Shown in pieces: positions 33,345 through 47,249 of a stretch of DNA of 64,000 bases (positions are counted from its first letter, which is position 1; each line of letters opens with the position of its first letter). Location: positions 744,001 through 808,000 of the forward strand of contig MQVO02000008.1 in NCBI GenBank assembly GCA_001986395.2, read 5' to 3'. A program made the translations under genes and the position numbers. The notes below the pieces were generated by a model. That model was not told the origin of the DNA, made no database searches, and was given only the letters and a program-made list of their open reading frames with translations. This DNA is from Irpex lacteus. Lineage: Eukaryota; Basidiomycota; Agaricomycetes; Polyporales; Irpicaceae.

Positions 33345-34214
33345 CTTTGGATGTGAAGAAAGAAACGCGTACTTCCATCCCTCTTTATACTGTCTACGCT
33401 TGGGGCCACCAACTCATTGGAATCAGCGCCCATCGAAGACGGAAATCATGGCAATCTACCTCGTACCAATTTTTGCTGCGCAAGACAGCAGTAATATCCC
33501 GGAAAGACGGAGAATTCGCGCTTGCGTGTTTTGACGGCTGGAAAGAGGTGACAGCAGAAGGCTCTTCAGTACTACGAGTTTCCACGCATGTGCGGCCGGT
33601 GAGCTCGGTCACGGCGTTTTTCCCACTCGATATAGTAGTACGCTGTGGTCAATCTCGTCCTGACGCGCCGCAATATGACACTCGGCGGGGGCAGTGTGAT
33701 AGATTGTCCTCTATCAACTTCAAGCTTCAACGAAGGAGTGCGACGTGCTTATGATTTGTCGACATAGTACATTTACACCACCGTTTTTCTACGGAGAGGC
33801 GGTGTCAATTGCTCTACCATTATTTTCATTTTCGCATACCTTTGTCCTAACAGCAAGGTTAGATTTGGCATCAAAGTCCTGGTCAGTAAATGTGTGTTGT
33901 TGACCGCGCTGAGGATAGTCCACATACCAGTTCTCCCATGATCTAAGTATCACATGAGGTATGAGCCATCTTGTAGAGCCCTTTCATCCATATACATATG
34001 CCGGTACATGCACACAGTAGCTATTACTTGTCACAGTGGCTTACTACGTAGCACAAGCATCTTCTTCTGTCCGAAGCAGAGCCCCCAGTGAACGTTTGAG
34101 CGCTTGAGTTGCAGGCCAAAGACTGCGATCACGTGGTACTTCTCTGCGTGCACGTGAAGGACGCGGCGTGATTAATGACTGTCGGGAAGAGTCGCATCCT
34201 TGTGGCCTACGACG
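33345..34214. other. Divergent promoter region between esterase 4 and the H3-tail-like gene
   Basis: About 0.87 kb containing the esterase 4 TATA-like box and the upstream region of the next gene. No gene recognised. Confidence 0.5.
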
Positions 34215-36706
34215 ATGGCACAGACACACTCGCAGAAGTTTGCACCGCCAATATCTCACGATAATGTTTTCTTCTACTACGGCGGACACCCAAACTTCTC
34301 ATTTTATGTCAAGGTCGAGAACCGCGGCGTTTTCCACCAACACCCTCGCGCAGAGCCCTCCTATCTGCACTCGCTATTGACTCACCAGGCGGTGGCTGGT
34401 CCCGGAGCTGCACATCACAATGTCCCTTCCTTCAAGGACGAGACTGAACACTTCTACTGTGCGCAGCTGTTGCACTACGGCTTGAAACCGCTGAAGACCA
34501 AGGCACCAGCGAAGAAGGCGTTACTGACAGCGTTTGGCAATGGAAATACGCTTCTAGTCCCAAATCACATCTTGGAACTTGAGCGACGACTTAGGCAAGA
34601 ATATGAACTGGCCAATGCTCAGCTTGGATACGCCGAGCGTAAGACCGAAAGGAAGACTCAGGGGCACAGGGGCAACGAGAAACTTGGACAAGTGTTCGCT
34701 CAAGGAACGTTGGCCAGTACAAAGCCACCTATTCAAGAGGTCCGACGTCAGGCCCCTGTAAAGGCGGCCCCGCAGCCTATGGCACGGACGAAGCAGACTG
34801 CCGTCAAGTCCAATGGCAAGAAGCCAACCGTTGGTGGAAGTAAAGTGCGTCCGATATCTACGTCCATCTTCTCCACGCAAAGTTTCATATGATCTATCCG
34901 TAGAAACCCACCCACGCGGACACCACAGGGAGCTTCGACGTGCACGCCCCTTCTCTCAGCTCCGAATGGCCCGACATGTGCCCCGAAGGCTTCACACTCG
35001 AAATGGCCCCCTCAAAGAAGACAGGGCGTCATTTCTGGGCTTCCTTCGACTTTGGCATCATCACAGGCGTGATGCGCTGCTCTCGCCCACCAACTGCTGT
35101 CGGTGGAACCTGCACGTTCACCTGGCGCGGTGAGGAGTCCAGCGAGGGCCAGATATTATTCGGAGACTCGCAGAAGGGGACGATCACCTTTCTAGGGGGT
35201 GGTAGATTCAAGGGAGTGATGGAAGGCGCGTTCTTCGGTAAGGCGCAGTTCGAAGGAAGAAGGAATGAAGATGCGGCTACGAATCATGCGTGCGGTGTGT
35301 ATGTCAAGGATTGGAAGAGTCAATACCGGAGCATCAACGGCAGCGCGTACGCAGTGGCGGGAACCAGTCGATGGGGTGGTTGGGTGGAGGATACTTCGCG
35401 ACCCGACCGGCCTGCTGATTCGGATTCTAGCGCCGGTGGGGCCTTTGACTCTGAGTACAGTGGTGACGAGACACCAGAAGATCGCAGGACTGCTGGCTAT
35501 CCTGCAGGGAGGGCCTCCGGATCGAAGCTCGGCAGTACAAGCCAACCCACCACTCTAGGCCGCAGAACAAAACAAACCGCTCGCAAGAGTGCGTATAACC
35601 CCCATACTCGGAGGTCATACGACAACGAATTCGGGCACGCACTGTCCGATTCTGTAGGCAGCGATTGGGATGATGAGCCGGCCGCTAAGAAGTCGAAGAC
35701 TAAGCAACCTGAGGCGGCACGTCAAACCAGCACTTCGAGACTTGACATGGAGCCTCCAACGTATAGACGAAGGACGAAGCAGACGGCCAGGAAATCGGGC
35801 TATAGAGTACCTGCACGATGGAGGGACGAAGAGTTCGGAGAGGGTTATGGCTCTGAGAGCGATGATCGTGGCTCCGAGGGCTATATTGATGATGAGCTAC
35901 GGACGATCGAGGGAGTACCAAAGTTACGCCTTGAAGACACGGCGCCTGTCGAGGCCCCGCCTGCAGTGCGTCCGCGCAGGACGAAGTTGACGGCTCGTAA
36001 AAGTGCGTACCGAGTCCCGGAGTCGCAGGAGGTGAAGGTACGTGCGCGTTGCGTTCCGCTACTGCATAACATGAGCTTGATCCTCTCATGCCTGCAGCTC
36101 AAGCCTCGCGACACCACCGGTAGCTTTGAAGTGCAGGCCCCCGAGCTCAGCAACGGTCGGTCCTACCAGACCGTCGACGCACCTCCCAAACTATGGCTCA
36201 AGCTCCTGCCGTCACGGTCCAAGCGTCGTCTGTGGGCCTCGTTCGACTTTGGGATCGCCTCTGGTATAATGCGAGGTTGGGCGGAGACTCCTGTCGTCGT
36301 CGGTAACGCATGCAGCTTCAAATGGCGTGGAAAGAAGGGCGGCGCCGACGACGAGGGAGAGCTCATTTTCGGCCAGGATAACTTCGGAGCAGTGACGTTC
36401 TTTGGTGATGGAAAGATTAGGGTTATCATTGAAGGCAGCTTCTTCGCGCGGATGACGTTCACGGGGACTCAAACTGGTGAGAGGACGACGAGTAAGGTGT
36501 GGAAGAATCATCTGAGGGAGTGGAAGGTGCGGTATCGGAGTATTAATTATACCGCTCATGCTATTGCCCACCGGGCGAGGTGGGGAGGCTCGAATCAGCA
36601 ACAGACTCATACCGAAGGACCTGCTGCTTCGGACACCAGCGACGACGAAATGGATGTTGACCCAGATTATGGGGGAGGCAATTATGACTCACCTTATGTT
36701 TTGTGA
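34215..36706 (+). CDS. Protein with four histone H3 N-tail-like motifs and a duplicated unknown domain
   Basis: Exons 34215-34844, 34904-36037 and 36098-36706 (GT-AG introns of 59 and 60 nt) give about 790 residues. Residues 1-150 form an N-terminal domain (NVFFYYGGHPNFSFYVKVEN ... HILELERRLRQEYELAN). H3-like motifs: MARTKQTAVKSNGKKP (189-204), RRTKQTARKSAY (430-441), RRTKQTARKSGY (499-510), RRTKLTARKSAY (568-579); the last three are exactly 69 residues apart, with acidic Ser/Asp/Glu linkers. Two copies of one globular domain, about 211-370 and 589-750, each begin DTTGSF(D/E)V, contain WASFDFGI and end YRSIN...RWGG; an intron precedes each. No histone fold, signal peptide or membrane span. 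The motifs copy H3 residues 1-10 (K4, K9, S10 positions). Function unknown; a substrate or decoy for H3-tail readers or writers is inference. The ATG at 34215 is the first in frame. Confidence 0.85.
35561..36037 (+). repeat. 69-residue tandem repeats carrying H3-tail-like motifs
   Basis: Inside exon 2: repeats begin at 35561, 35768 and 35975, a 207-nt period. Units 1 and 2 are full (H3-like motif, a basic/aromatic stretch with DNEFG or DEEFG, then an acidic linker); unit 3 is cut by the exon end. Confidence 0.85.
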
Positions 36707-36885
36707 TATTCATTGGGACTTACTTTTATATATGGCATAATCACCTATTCTGCCTGTAACTGTGACGGCAGAGAAGCCAGACAATGAGTACTCTTCGTCT
36801 AAAGTCTGTCAACACATACGCACAACAATGGTGAGAGAAAGCAAGAAGAATACATCTAGACGACAGAGGGATCCGAGCATCCTTA

Positions 36886-39767
<2,882 letters not shown>

Positions 39768-40649
39768 TTTGTTCAGCAAATTATGATGTTGAGAGAGTAT
39801 TAGTCGAAGATAAATGAGCGAGCTGTAGTGAGGAAAGCCGTAAGTACGTCGAAATGCGAGGGAAGTGGCAGAGTGGCAGCGGGCGCTTTTGCACACGAAA
39901 AGTTCGTGCCACACTCCGGCGTCTATGCAACTTCGCAAGTTATCAAAGGCCCACCACATATGGAAGTCGCACAGTCGTATAGCTATGCACCAATAACACA
40001 TACTTCGATATTTATGTGGCTATTGTATGGGAAATGGCTGCGCTATAGACGTTCTACAAAAAAGACAGTAATTCTGAAATGATGTCGATTCCAGATTGGG
40101 AAGTCTAGACGCCTGCAATCCTACTGAGCTCGCGAACTTGGTTGACTCTGTCCACTACTGTATAGTAAGTACCTCTTGGAGACTAACTTGTTCTTTCTTT
40201 GTACTCACTATCATTATACGTACACATGCAAACAGTACCAGAATCAAATTCAGCTATGGTAAAGTCCCTTCAATACCCCTTCCCCATCAAATACCAACTC
40301 ACCCACACTGGAGTCACTCTTCCTTCCATGGCCAGTTTGACAGACAGCTCACATCGACATCGACGTCCCGCCACAGGCACTCCATAAATCGTTTGTCACC
40401 TCTATCTTAACACATCAGACCACCCCTGCTTAACTCATGTTTAAGTTGATTCGCCGACCGACAAAGCCGCTCAGAAGCCTGTCTGACACTTCGCCGCGAG
40501 TCGAGAAGCTTGATCATGGAGGTTATTTCATCATCGTCCTCATTGCTCGTTGACTCTCCCCGGGCATTTCTCCTTAGTTTGCTGATAGCCTGCATTCCGA
40601 GCCTTTAGGTGAACTACGTAGAGCTAAAACAAGATGACAGCACGAGGAT
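39768..40649. other. Intergenic 5' of PRP43 copy 1
   Basis: About 0.9 kb. A 62-codon minus-strand frame (40407-40595) is open, but nothing supports it as a gene. No other structure seen before the inverted-repeat element. Confidence 0.45.
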
Positions 40650-40766
40650 CCGGACTTATAGTCTCGCAAGCCAGACTCTCACGACGTCCCTAAAAGGGAA
40701 CCTCTCACGACAGGGTTCCCTTTTAGGGACGTCGTGAGAGTCTGGCTTGCGAGACTACCGGACTTA
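40650..40766. mobile_element. 99-bp foldback MITE with 44-bp perfect arms and 9-bp target duplication
   Basis: The arms 40659-40702 and 40714-40757 are perfect reverse complements (outer end TAGTCTCGCAAGCC), separated by an 11-nt loop. The nonamer CCGGACTTA flanks both sides (40650-40658 and 40758-40766). A 9-bp duplication points to a Mutator-like origin. It lies between PRP43 copy 1 and the membrane protein gene, in the latter's promoter region, about 300 bp before its ATG. No coding capacity. Confidence 0.85.
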
Positions 40767-41069
40767 CAGTGCGTACTTACGTGCGTGTGTCCCCTTTTCA
40801 ACTTGAACTTCGGATGTTTTGTGTCATTGACTAGAATTCAAACTGTTGCGCTTCTTCGCACATGCGTAGGACTTCGCTTCCCTTTCATATTCAGACTCCT
40901 CCTGTGAGTGCAAATTCTGATAATGACAACCTGGAGCGTGTCCCGTCACGTCATGGGGATCGAGGGGCTCGTACGACTTCCCCTCTTCCTTCTCAATATA
41001 TAGACACCGCCTAAAGACTACTTACAGGAACCCGAAGCTGGGTTGTAGAGCACTGCGACGCTGCCCACC

Positions 41070-42443
41070 ATGCCCTCTCCCGCGACCCCTCCAGCCTCCC
41101 CTCTCACACCCAAAACCACTATAACATGGCCACCCAAATACACAACCCACACCCTCCTCACCCTCTTCCTCCTCTCCACCTACACAATCTACCTCTCCCC
41201 GCCCTCCCTGCACACACTCTTCCCCGCCTTCACCCACGTCCGCCAGACAGGATTCTACCCCGACAACCTCCCCGTCCGCCGCCGCTACACAGGTATTTAT
41301 GTCCTAGATGAGATGGCCACGGGGTTGGCGGGGCTGTTCAGCGCGGCGTCGGATGGTAGGGATAGCGCGACGTGGGCGTTTTGTGTGTGGTTTATGCCGC
41401 AGCTTTGTGGGGTGCTTGTGTTTATTTATTGGGAGGCTGGGAAGGTCGCTTTGGGTGGGGGGCCTAGTAATAGGTTTACTAGAGTGTGAGTGTTTATTCA
41501 TCTATTTATGCTGTAACTGGTAGGTGTCGTACTCGAGAATACGTGCTGACGCTCTTATCCCGGTAGACCAACATTCTTCGGAGTCCTCGCGCAGCTCATA
41601 GCAGCAGGACCAACCCTCCCCCTCTACTTCATCGCCCACACCCACTCCATCCCCCTCGTCCCCGTCCCACCAGCTCTCCCTGCTCGCGCACAGGCACTCC
41701 TACCGGCCATACTCATAGGCTTCGTCCTCCCCTCCGCCGCATTATTCCTCGTCCCTAGCGCGAGTATGTCGCTAGACACCAAGCAGATCGTCGCGGCGAT
41801 CTGGCAGCCCTTTCCGCTGTACATCGCTGTGCTCTTTCCAGTGCTGACGTACGTCTCTTGCTGTCTGTTAAATTTATCTTCGCCCGCAATGAATGGGAAG
41901 GAGAAGGAGAAAGATGAGAGAGAGCAGGCGGTGAGGTGGATTAACATCTCGTATGCGATATCAGGCGCGTTGTCAGCGGTAGCCCACTGGGCCATCTTCT
42001 TCCCCACCATCATCCCACTTCCATCCTTCATCAACGCCCACTCTGACCCAGCACTCTCCTTCAAGCACATCTTCATCCCCTACATCCTCCACCCATACCT
42101 CCCAGCCTCTCCTCTTGAACCACCCAAGTTGGCAGGGTACCGCCTCGCAGCTAGACTGCTCTTCCAGCACGACTGGCTGTACATGACCCTCGCTGCTTTA
42201 GTATTCTTCGCGTGGCATCATATTGCGATCTTGCGGGAATACAGCGACATGGGCAAGGGTAAGGTGCAGGTGCGAGGGATGGGGAGTTGGGTGGCGTGGG
42301 TGGCTGTTTGGACGGTCGTTGGTGGGCCGGGGGCGGCGTTTTCGTGGGCTGCGGTTGAAAGGGAGAGGGTGGTGCTTGGAATTTTGTCGGCACGGGAGGA
42401 GAAGGAAGAAGAGAAGGGCCACGGACAAAAGGGGAAGGAGTAG
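41070..42443 (+). CDS. Multi-span membrane protein, paralogue A
   Basis: Exons 41070-41485 and 41567-42443, about 430 residues. The N-terminus is Pro/Thr-rich, then a membrane span (HTLLTLFLLSTYTIYLS), the motif DGRDSATWAFCVWFMPQLCG and GVLVFIYWEAG; the second exon carries further spans, the conserved AAIWQPFPLYIAVLFPVLTY and FQHDWLYMTLAALVFF, and a charged C-terminal tail rich in Glu/Lys. About seven spans. Paralogue at 61051-62207 shares the intron position and phase. The WQPFPLY pattern recalls unassigned integral membrane proteins found in some fungal secondary-metabolite clusters, but no such cluster is here. Function unknown. Confidence 0.8.
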
Positions 42444-42894
42444 TATAGTCGATCTAAACCGACTGCACCTACCACAACGAACCTCGCCTTCACAGTAACT
42501 GTACAAAAGCGTATTCAACTCGCGAGTCGTTGAGAGGAATTTACACACAAGTGACATAACCCACCGGATTGGCCAGTGCGCTCCCGTCCGGTTCAGCCTT
42601 CTAACTAAGTACATGCATATATACCTTCTAACATAACCGGCTTTGCATCTCTCTCGGGTGTTATTTATAGCTTGCTAGCTGAAAGCAGGCTGACGCTAAT
42701 GTGCAGGCGTTGGGCAGTAGAACTTCCACTCCTCCGAGTCATGTTCATATCCCAACCTTTGTACTAACTTAGTTGTGCTGGATACTACACAAGTTTATAT
42801 ACGTTCTCATGGGTCAATACAGACAGGCGTGACTCTACATGCGCTGGCAAATTCCAGGTTCGTTGTTCAGAACTCGACGAAGGACTGACTCCGT
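42444..42894. other. Convergent intergenic region
   Basis: 3' flanks of two convergent genes; no further feature recognised. Confidence 0.5.
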
Positions 42895-45004
42895 TCAACT
42901 CGTATTTTCAACTTCTCCCCCGCCGGATCGACTCGACTCGGCTCGGCTCGGCTCGCTCGACTCAGCTCGGGACTCAACACTACCTTGATTCCGATCCGTC
43001 ACCAGAGCCTCATCAGCTTCATTCTCTTCCTGCCTTTCCATATCTCTCGCTGGCATCTCCTGGGTTCCCATGAGTCGATCACTTGCCTGAATTGCCTGTC
43101 CTGATCGTGAAGAGCCGAGGCGGGGCCTATAGAGAATATTCCTCGACCTTGGATCAAAATAATGAATATGACGGGCAATGTTTTCAATCGTCGGGAGACG
43201 TCTACTATGAACACGACCGTAGGTTAGCAGGTCTCATATAGTACCGAGGAACTAAATGACTGACACCCTGGGCACGTCGCTCAATGATTGCCGAAGTGTG
43301 ACATCGGTGGTTCTCTCCGAGTCTCCTTCCGAGCCCATGGAATCGCCCCGCGGAGAAGTCGGAATCGATATTGTGCCCATAGAGTGACTTGAAGTCGGGA
43401 TTGGCGTTGTGCTTGGGGGGATATGTAAAGAACGACTGCTCGAGATTCGGAGGTCTTGAGCCTCGACGACTGCTCCAGTACCTGTGGATGATGTTCGACT
43501 GCTTAGCCGTCCCACTGCCAAATCTAATCAGCCCACTGGCATAATCAATGAAATGAAGCAGCGCTTCGTACCTAGAATGGCTTGCGGACCTGGTTCGACA
43601 TGAATCTGAGGCTGCATTTCACGGAGAGCGGCTGCGAGGTCCGAGGGATAAGAATCCTGTGCATATTTTAGCCCTTTTTGCGCGGATTATGGGTAACTAT
43701 GGTGCGTACTTTGGAAAACAAGTCCTCGAGATCTGTGTCGCTTGCAACTGCCACGTCTGCCTTTGAATTCTACCGTGATCAACGCGAAACTAGGCGTGAG
43801 AACATAGGACTCGGAGGCCTAAGGACGGACAGTACCTGAATTATGTAGTCTAGAATATCATCCACTGGGCCTCGTATCTGCTAGAAGGTGCATCACTGAG
43901 GTGGAGTATCCTCACAAAGAACGAAAAGACTTACCACAACACGATCTGCCTCGGACTCACCGTCGAACCCACCGGAGCCACCTAGTGTAGACATCATGCT
44001 CCCGTCATCTCGATCCTTTCCGTGGCGGGAGGGTGGTCGAGATCCACTAGCCACGATCTTCTTGAGCAGAAGCCCGCGACGTTGGATCTTGAAAACACTG
44101 ACGAATATACATTGGTTCATTTTGTCCACGTCGCTGCTGACGTTTAGGGAACTTTGCTCTTCTCGGCTTGATGATGCAATGGACTCGTCCTCGATCGGTA
44201 TAGGAACAGCCATGCTTCTTTGTAGCGCAGGTAGCACTGGGCCGCTGCGCTGCTCGTAATTTTGAAAGTCGATGCTCTCTGAGGTTACCTTGAGCTCTGT
44301 GCCGGCGACACTGGGTACTTTTGCGCCAACGGTGACGCTGTGAGTGCGGTCGACCTTTCCAAGGAACGCTCCGACAGTCCACCGCGAGGTTTTGATAGTC
44401 CCTCGGACCAGAGCGAGATCCCTCCTGCGATAGTGACCCTGCCAGGTGTCGTGATGCTGCAACATGTATTCCATGAAGGGTTCGGGGGGTCCCAAGGAGT
44501 GCTGAGTGGCGTTGTTCTCCAGCACCAGAAATGCGCCACGGTGACTAGTGCATTTGAAAGTGTAGGAGAGGGCTCCTTCGGCGATTGTGTTCATGCTCCT
44601 GTCAATCAACGTTAATCAACGCTGGTAATTTGCGCGTAAATTCACATCGGATCGGACGCAGCTTACCCCGATACATTCGCCGTCACATCAAGGACTCGCA
44701 CACTCTCGCTACAGATTGGTTTAGCTGGTTGAAGGTATCCTTCCCTCTTCAACGTCAAGTTTTTGTTATATTCCACAGGTTGAAACGATTCCGGTACCCC
44801 AGCGGAGTTCAGCTCATCCTCCGCGGGAACAGTTATGTTGAATAAGCTGATAAATCCGCCATCTTCATCAAAATATCCGACATCGCCGGGGTGTACCTCG
44901 CGAGTACGATTGTTTACGTATACTGTAGGCTCAGGAAGCCATAACGGATGGCCGTGCTGGAATGAGGAAAGCTGCTGAGCATAGACTGTAGCTGCGAGAC
45001 CCAT
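42895..45004 (-). CDS. Uncharacterised Agaricomycete protein
   Basis: Starts at 45004 (MGLAATVYAQQLSSFQHGHP). The first part, HPLWLPEPT ... HPGDVGYFDEDGGFISLFNI, matches an expanded family in mushroom-forming fungi that I know only as hypothetical proteins (pattern xPLWxPEP ... GDVGxxxxDGxFxxLFN). The next exon (about 44.6-43.9 kb) gives EGALSYTFKCTSHRGAFLVL and LQHHDTWQGHYRRRDLALVR with a conserved ...SRWTVGAFLGK. The C-terminal half is Ser/Arg/Glu-rich and probably disordered; it ends in a stretch encoded by a CGGCT-like pentanucleotide repeat at 42920-42970, with the stop at 42895. No enzyme motif, signal or membrane span. Exon joins in the 3' half are only partly resolved. Confidence 0.6.
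42922..42970. repeat. Pentanucleotide microsatellite in coding DNA
   Basis: Variants of CGGCT/CGACT repeated about ten times at the 3' end of the preceding minus-strand gene, where they encode a Ser/Glu/Arg run. Confidence 0.6.
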
Positions 45005-46082
45005 AAGGGCCGCAGCTTGAGAAGAGGGTGGTAGAAGGGGGATGAAAGCGAGAGAAAACGAGGTTTAAGAGGCCCGCCTACCACCTTTTCAATGCGTCCC
45101 GTGCGAACCAGAGTGAGTGCACCTAAACATGGAATGTGCCAGATTATGATAACTGTCTAGTCTGACAGATCTTGACAAGCAGCGTATGTGAGAGCGAGAG
45201 AAGACAAGGGTTGAGGAACCTACCTTCTTACTCTTTGCAAATGCATTACCGTGAGAGCTTGCAGAGCCAGTTCATGAGCGTCGGAACATAAAGGCAGATG
45301 GATGACTATCAGTATGACAGATCCCAATAAGAGCATGGAAATGATGTGCCGAACTTGAAGAAGAGTCAACGGTACCGGTGAGGTTTCGACGGTCATACTA
45401 TCAGGTCGAGGTCTTCTCTTCCTCGACTGGTCTTGGAGACGTAGAGCAAGGATGAAAATCTGGAACGACGGAAGTTCATGCTGTTGGCATTATATAGCTG
45501 TAAGTAGTCGGGAAACCCTTAAGGGTTGCTTCCAACGAGGAAATGCGGGCGCTAATGCACTGGAACTATGTACAGTGATGCCCCCCCAAATCGGGAAACT
45601 TAGACGCTTATATACACAGAGGCAGGCTCGTATAAACTTTCAGAGGTTATAATTGTGTGTAAGCAACTATATTGCTTCATGAAAAGTATATGTAACAGAA
45701 TGGCCAAGAACTGACAAAACTACGCTTCTAATAAGAGCCCAGAGTGTCCGGCGCCTACTAGTCGGTGAGTTCTCGTACTTATCCGGTTGTACTGTATCTT
45801 TCACCGCAATTTTACATAGTGAAGTTCAAATCAATATATCACTCGTCATCATAATATAATAAGTCAGGCTGAAGAACCGATATTTGACTCTGCAACGCAT
45901 TTGGAGAAAGCCGCGAACGACGAGACCTTCCATATATAGCCACCAGTGCGCGCTTACATACGCAACGCGTCGCCTGTCTGCAGCTTGCGCGTGCACCGTA
46001 CTTACGCGTCTCATCTCATCTCGTTCTCTCCTACCTCCTACCTTCCTCTCAACTAAACTTCAATCTCTTACAGCTCATCACA
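45005..46082. other. Divergent promoter region, 1.1 kb
   Basis: Lies between the uncharacterised minus-strand gene and PRE4. No gene recognised; the strand just before PRE4 is C/T-rich (46015-46060), as is common before fungal housekeeping starts. Confidence 0.5.
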
Positions 46083-47249
46083 ATGGACCACTTCCCTCTC
46101 AGCTGGGGCCGCCCCGTAAGCACCACCATTCATCTCTTCCTTCACCAATCCGCCAGTGTCTTTACTGAGTACTCATGCGTGCATTGTATAACTTGACTTG
46201 AATAGCGTAACGATGCGTTCGATGCATTTAACACTTATCCCATGCATAAGCGTCCTAATCATCACACCGACTCGTTCGCAGAGGGCGTGCAGCGTACGCA
46301 GTAAGTCGATCTCACCCTCGAGCTTCCAAGTGCATCGCACTGAGCATTCAATGGACGGTGGTGATATCTAGACAGCCGATAGTCACTGGAACGAGCGTAC
46401 TAGCGATCAAGTACAAAGACGGTATCATGATGGCCGCAGACACCCTCGGTTCGTCCACCCTTGCCCCATCTTCCCCTTCTCCTCCGTACTCACTCACCAC
46501 CCTCCAGCATCCTACGGCTCCCTCGCCCGCTTCAAATCCATCCAACGTCTGCACCCAGTGGGAGCCACAACCGTCCTCGGCGCCTCCGGCGACCTATCCG
46601 ACTTCCAATACATCCAATCTACCCTCGAGGAGCTCATCATCGAAGAGCACACAGCGGGCGACCACCATGCCCTAGGCCCGAGCGAGATACATGAGTATTT
46701 GGCGAATGTGATGTATGCGCGCAGGACGAAGATTAACCCGCTTTGGAATTCGCTGGTTGTGGGGGGGAGGAAGGATGGGAAGAAGTGCGTTCTCTTCTAA
46801 ATTGAAACCTCCGTAGCTTCAACAGCTCATTTATTCATTTACTTTTACTTTGGTCCAGCTTCCTGGCATACGTAGACCTTCTAGGCACGACATACTCCGC
46901 CTCATCCATCGCCACGGGCTACGGCGCATACATCGCCATCCCGCTCCTCCGGAACGCAGTCGACGGCAAGGAGAACACGCTCACAGAGCAGGAGGCCCGC
47001 AAGGTCATCGAGGATAGCATGCGCGTGCTGTTTTATCGGGATGCGAGGAGCTTGAATAAGGTGCGTCTTTGTGTCTCTTAGTCTCAATTTTGGCGGAACA
47101 GAGCTGATTATTATGCGGCGTGGTGTGGTGTGTAGTTCCAAATAAGCACAGTCACAGACGCGGGCGTGTCCATCTCTGAACCTATCCAGCTCGACACGAG
47201 CTGGGGCTTCGCGGAGGGGATCAGGGGGTACGGCGCGCAGACGCAGTAG
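46083..47249 (+). CDS. PRE4: 20S proteasome subunit beta7 (PRE4)
   Basis: Non-catalytic beta subunit of the 20S core. Exons 46083-46115, 46206-46300, 46372-46448, 46508-46784, 46859-47060 and 47136-47249 give 265 residues, all with GT-AG junctions. Short propeptide region, then QPIVTGTSVLAIKYKDGIMM, AADTLASYGSLARF, the GASGDLSDFQYIQ block, RRTKINPLWNSLVVGG, FLAYVDLLGTTYSASSIATG, ARKVIEDSMRVLFYRDARS and C-terminal GYGAQTQ. The RTKxNPLWN, LLGxTYS and GYGxQ patterns match PSMB4/Pre4 rather than other beta subunits. Intact and single-copy-like; a broken partial copy lies at 24659-25471. It is oriented away from the uncharacterised gene upstream. Confidence 0.95.

Noticed and set aside
34215..36706. 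Histone H3 gene
   Set aside because: Only the first ten or so residues of H3 are matched; no histone fold follows any of the four motifs.
42198..42614. Minus-strand 138-codon frame
   Set aside because: Antisense to the second exon of membrane protein A, which is supported by its paralogue.
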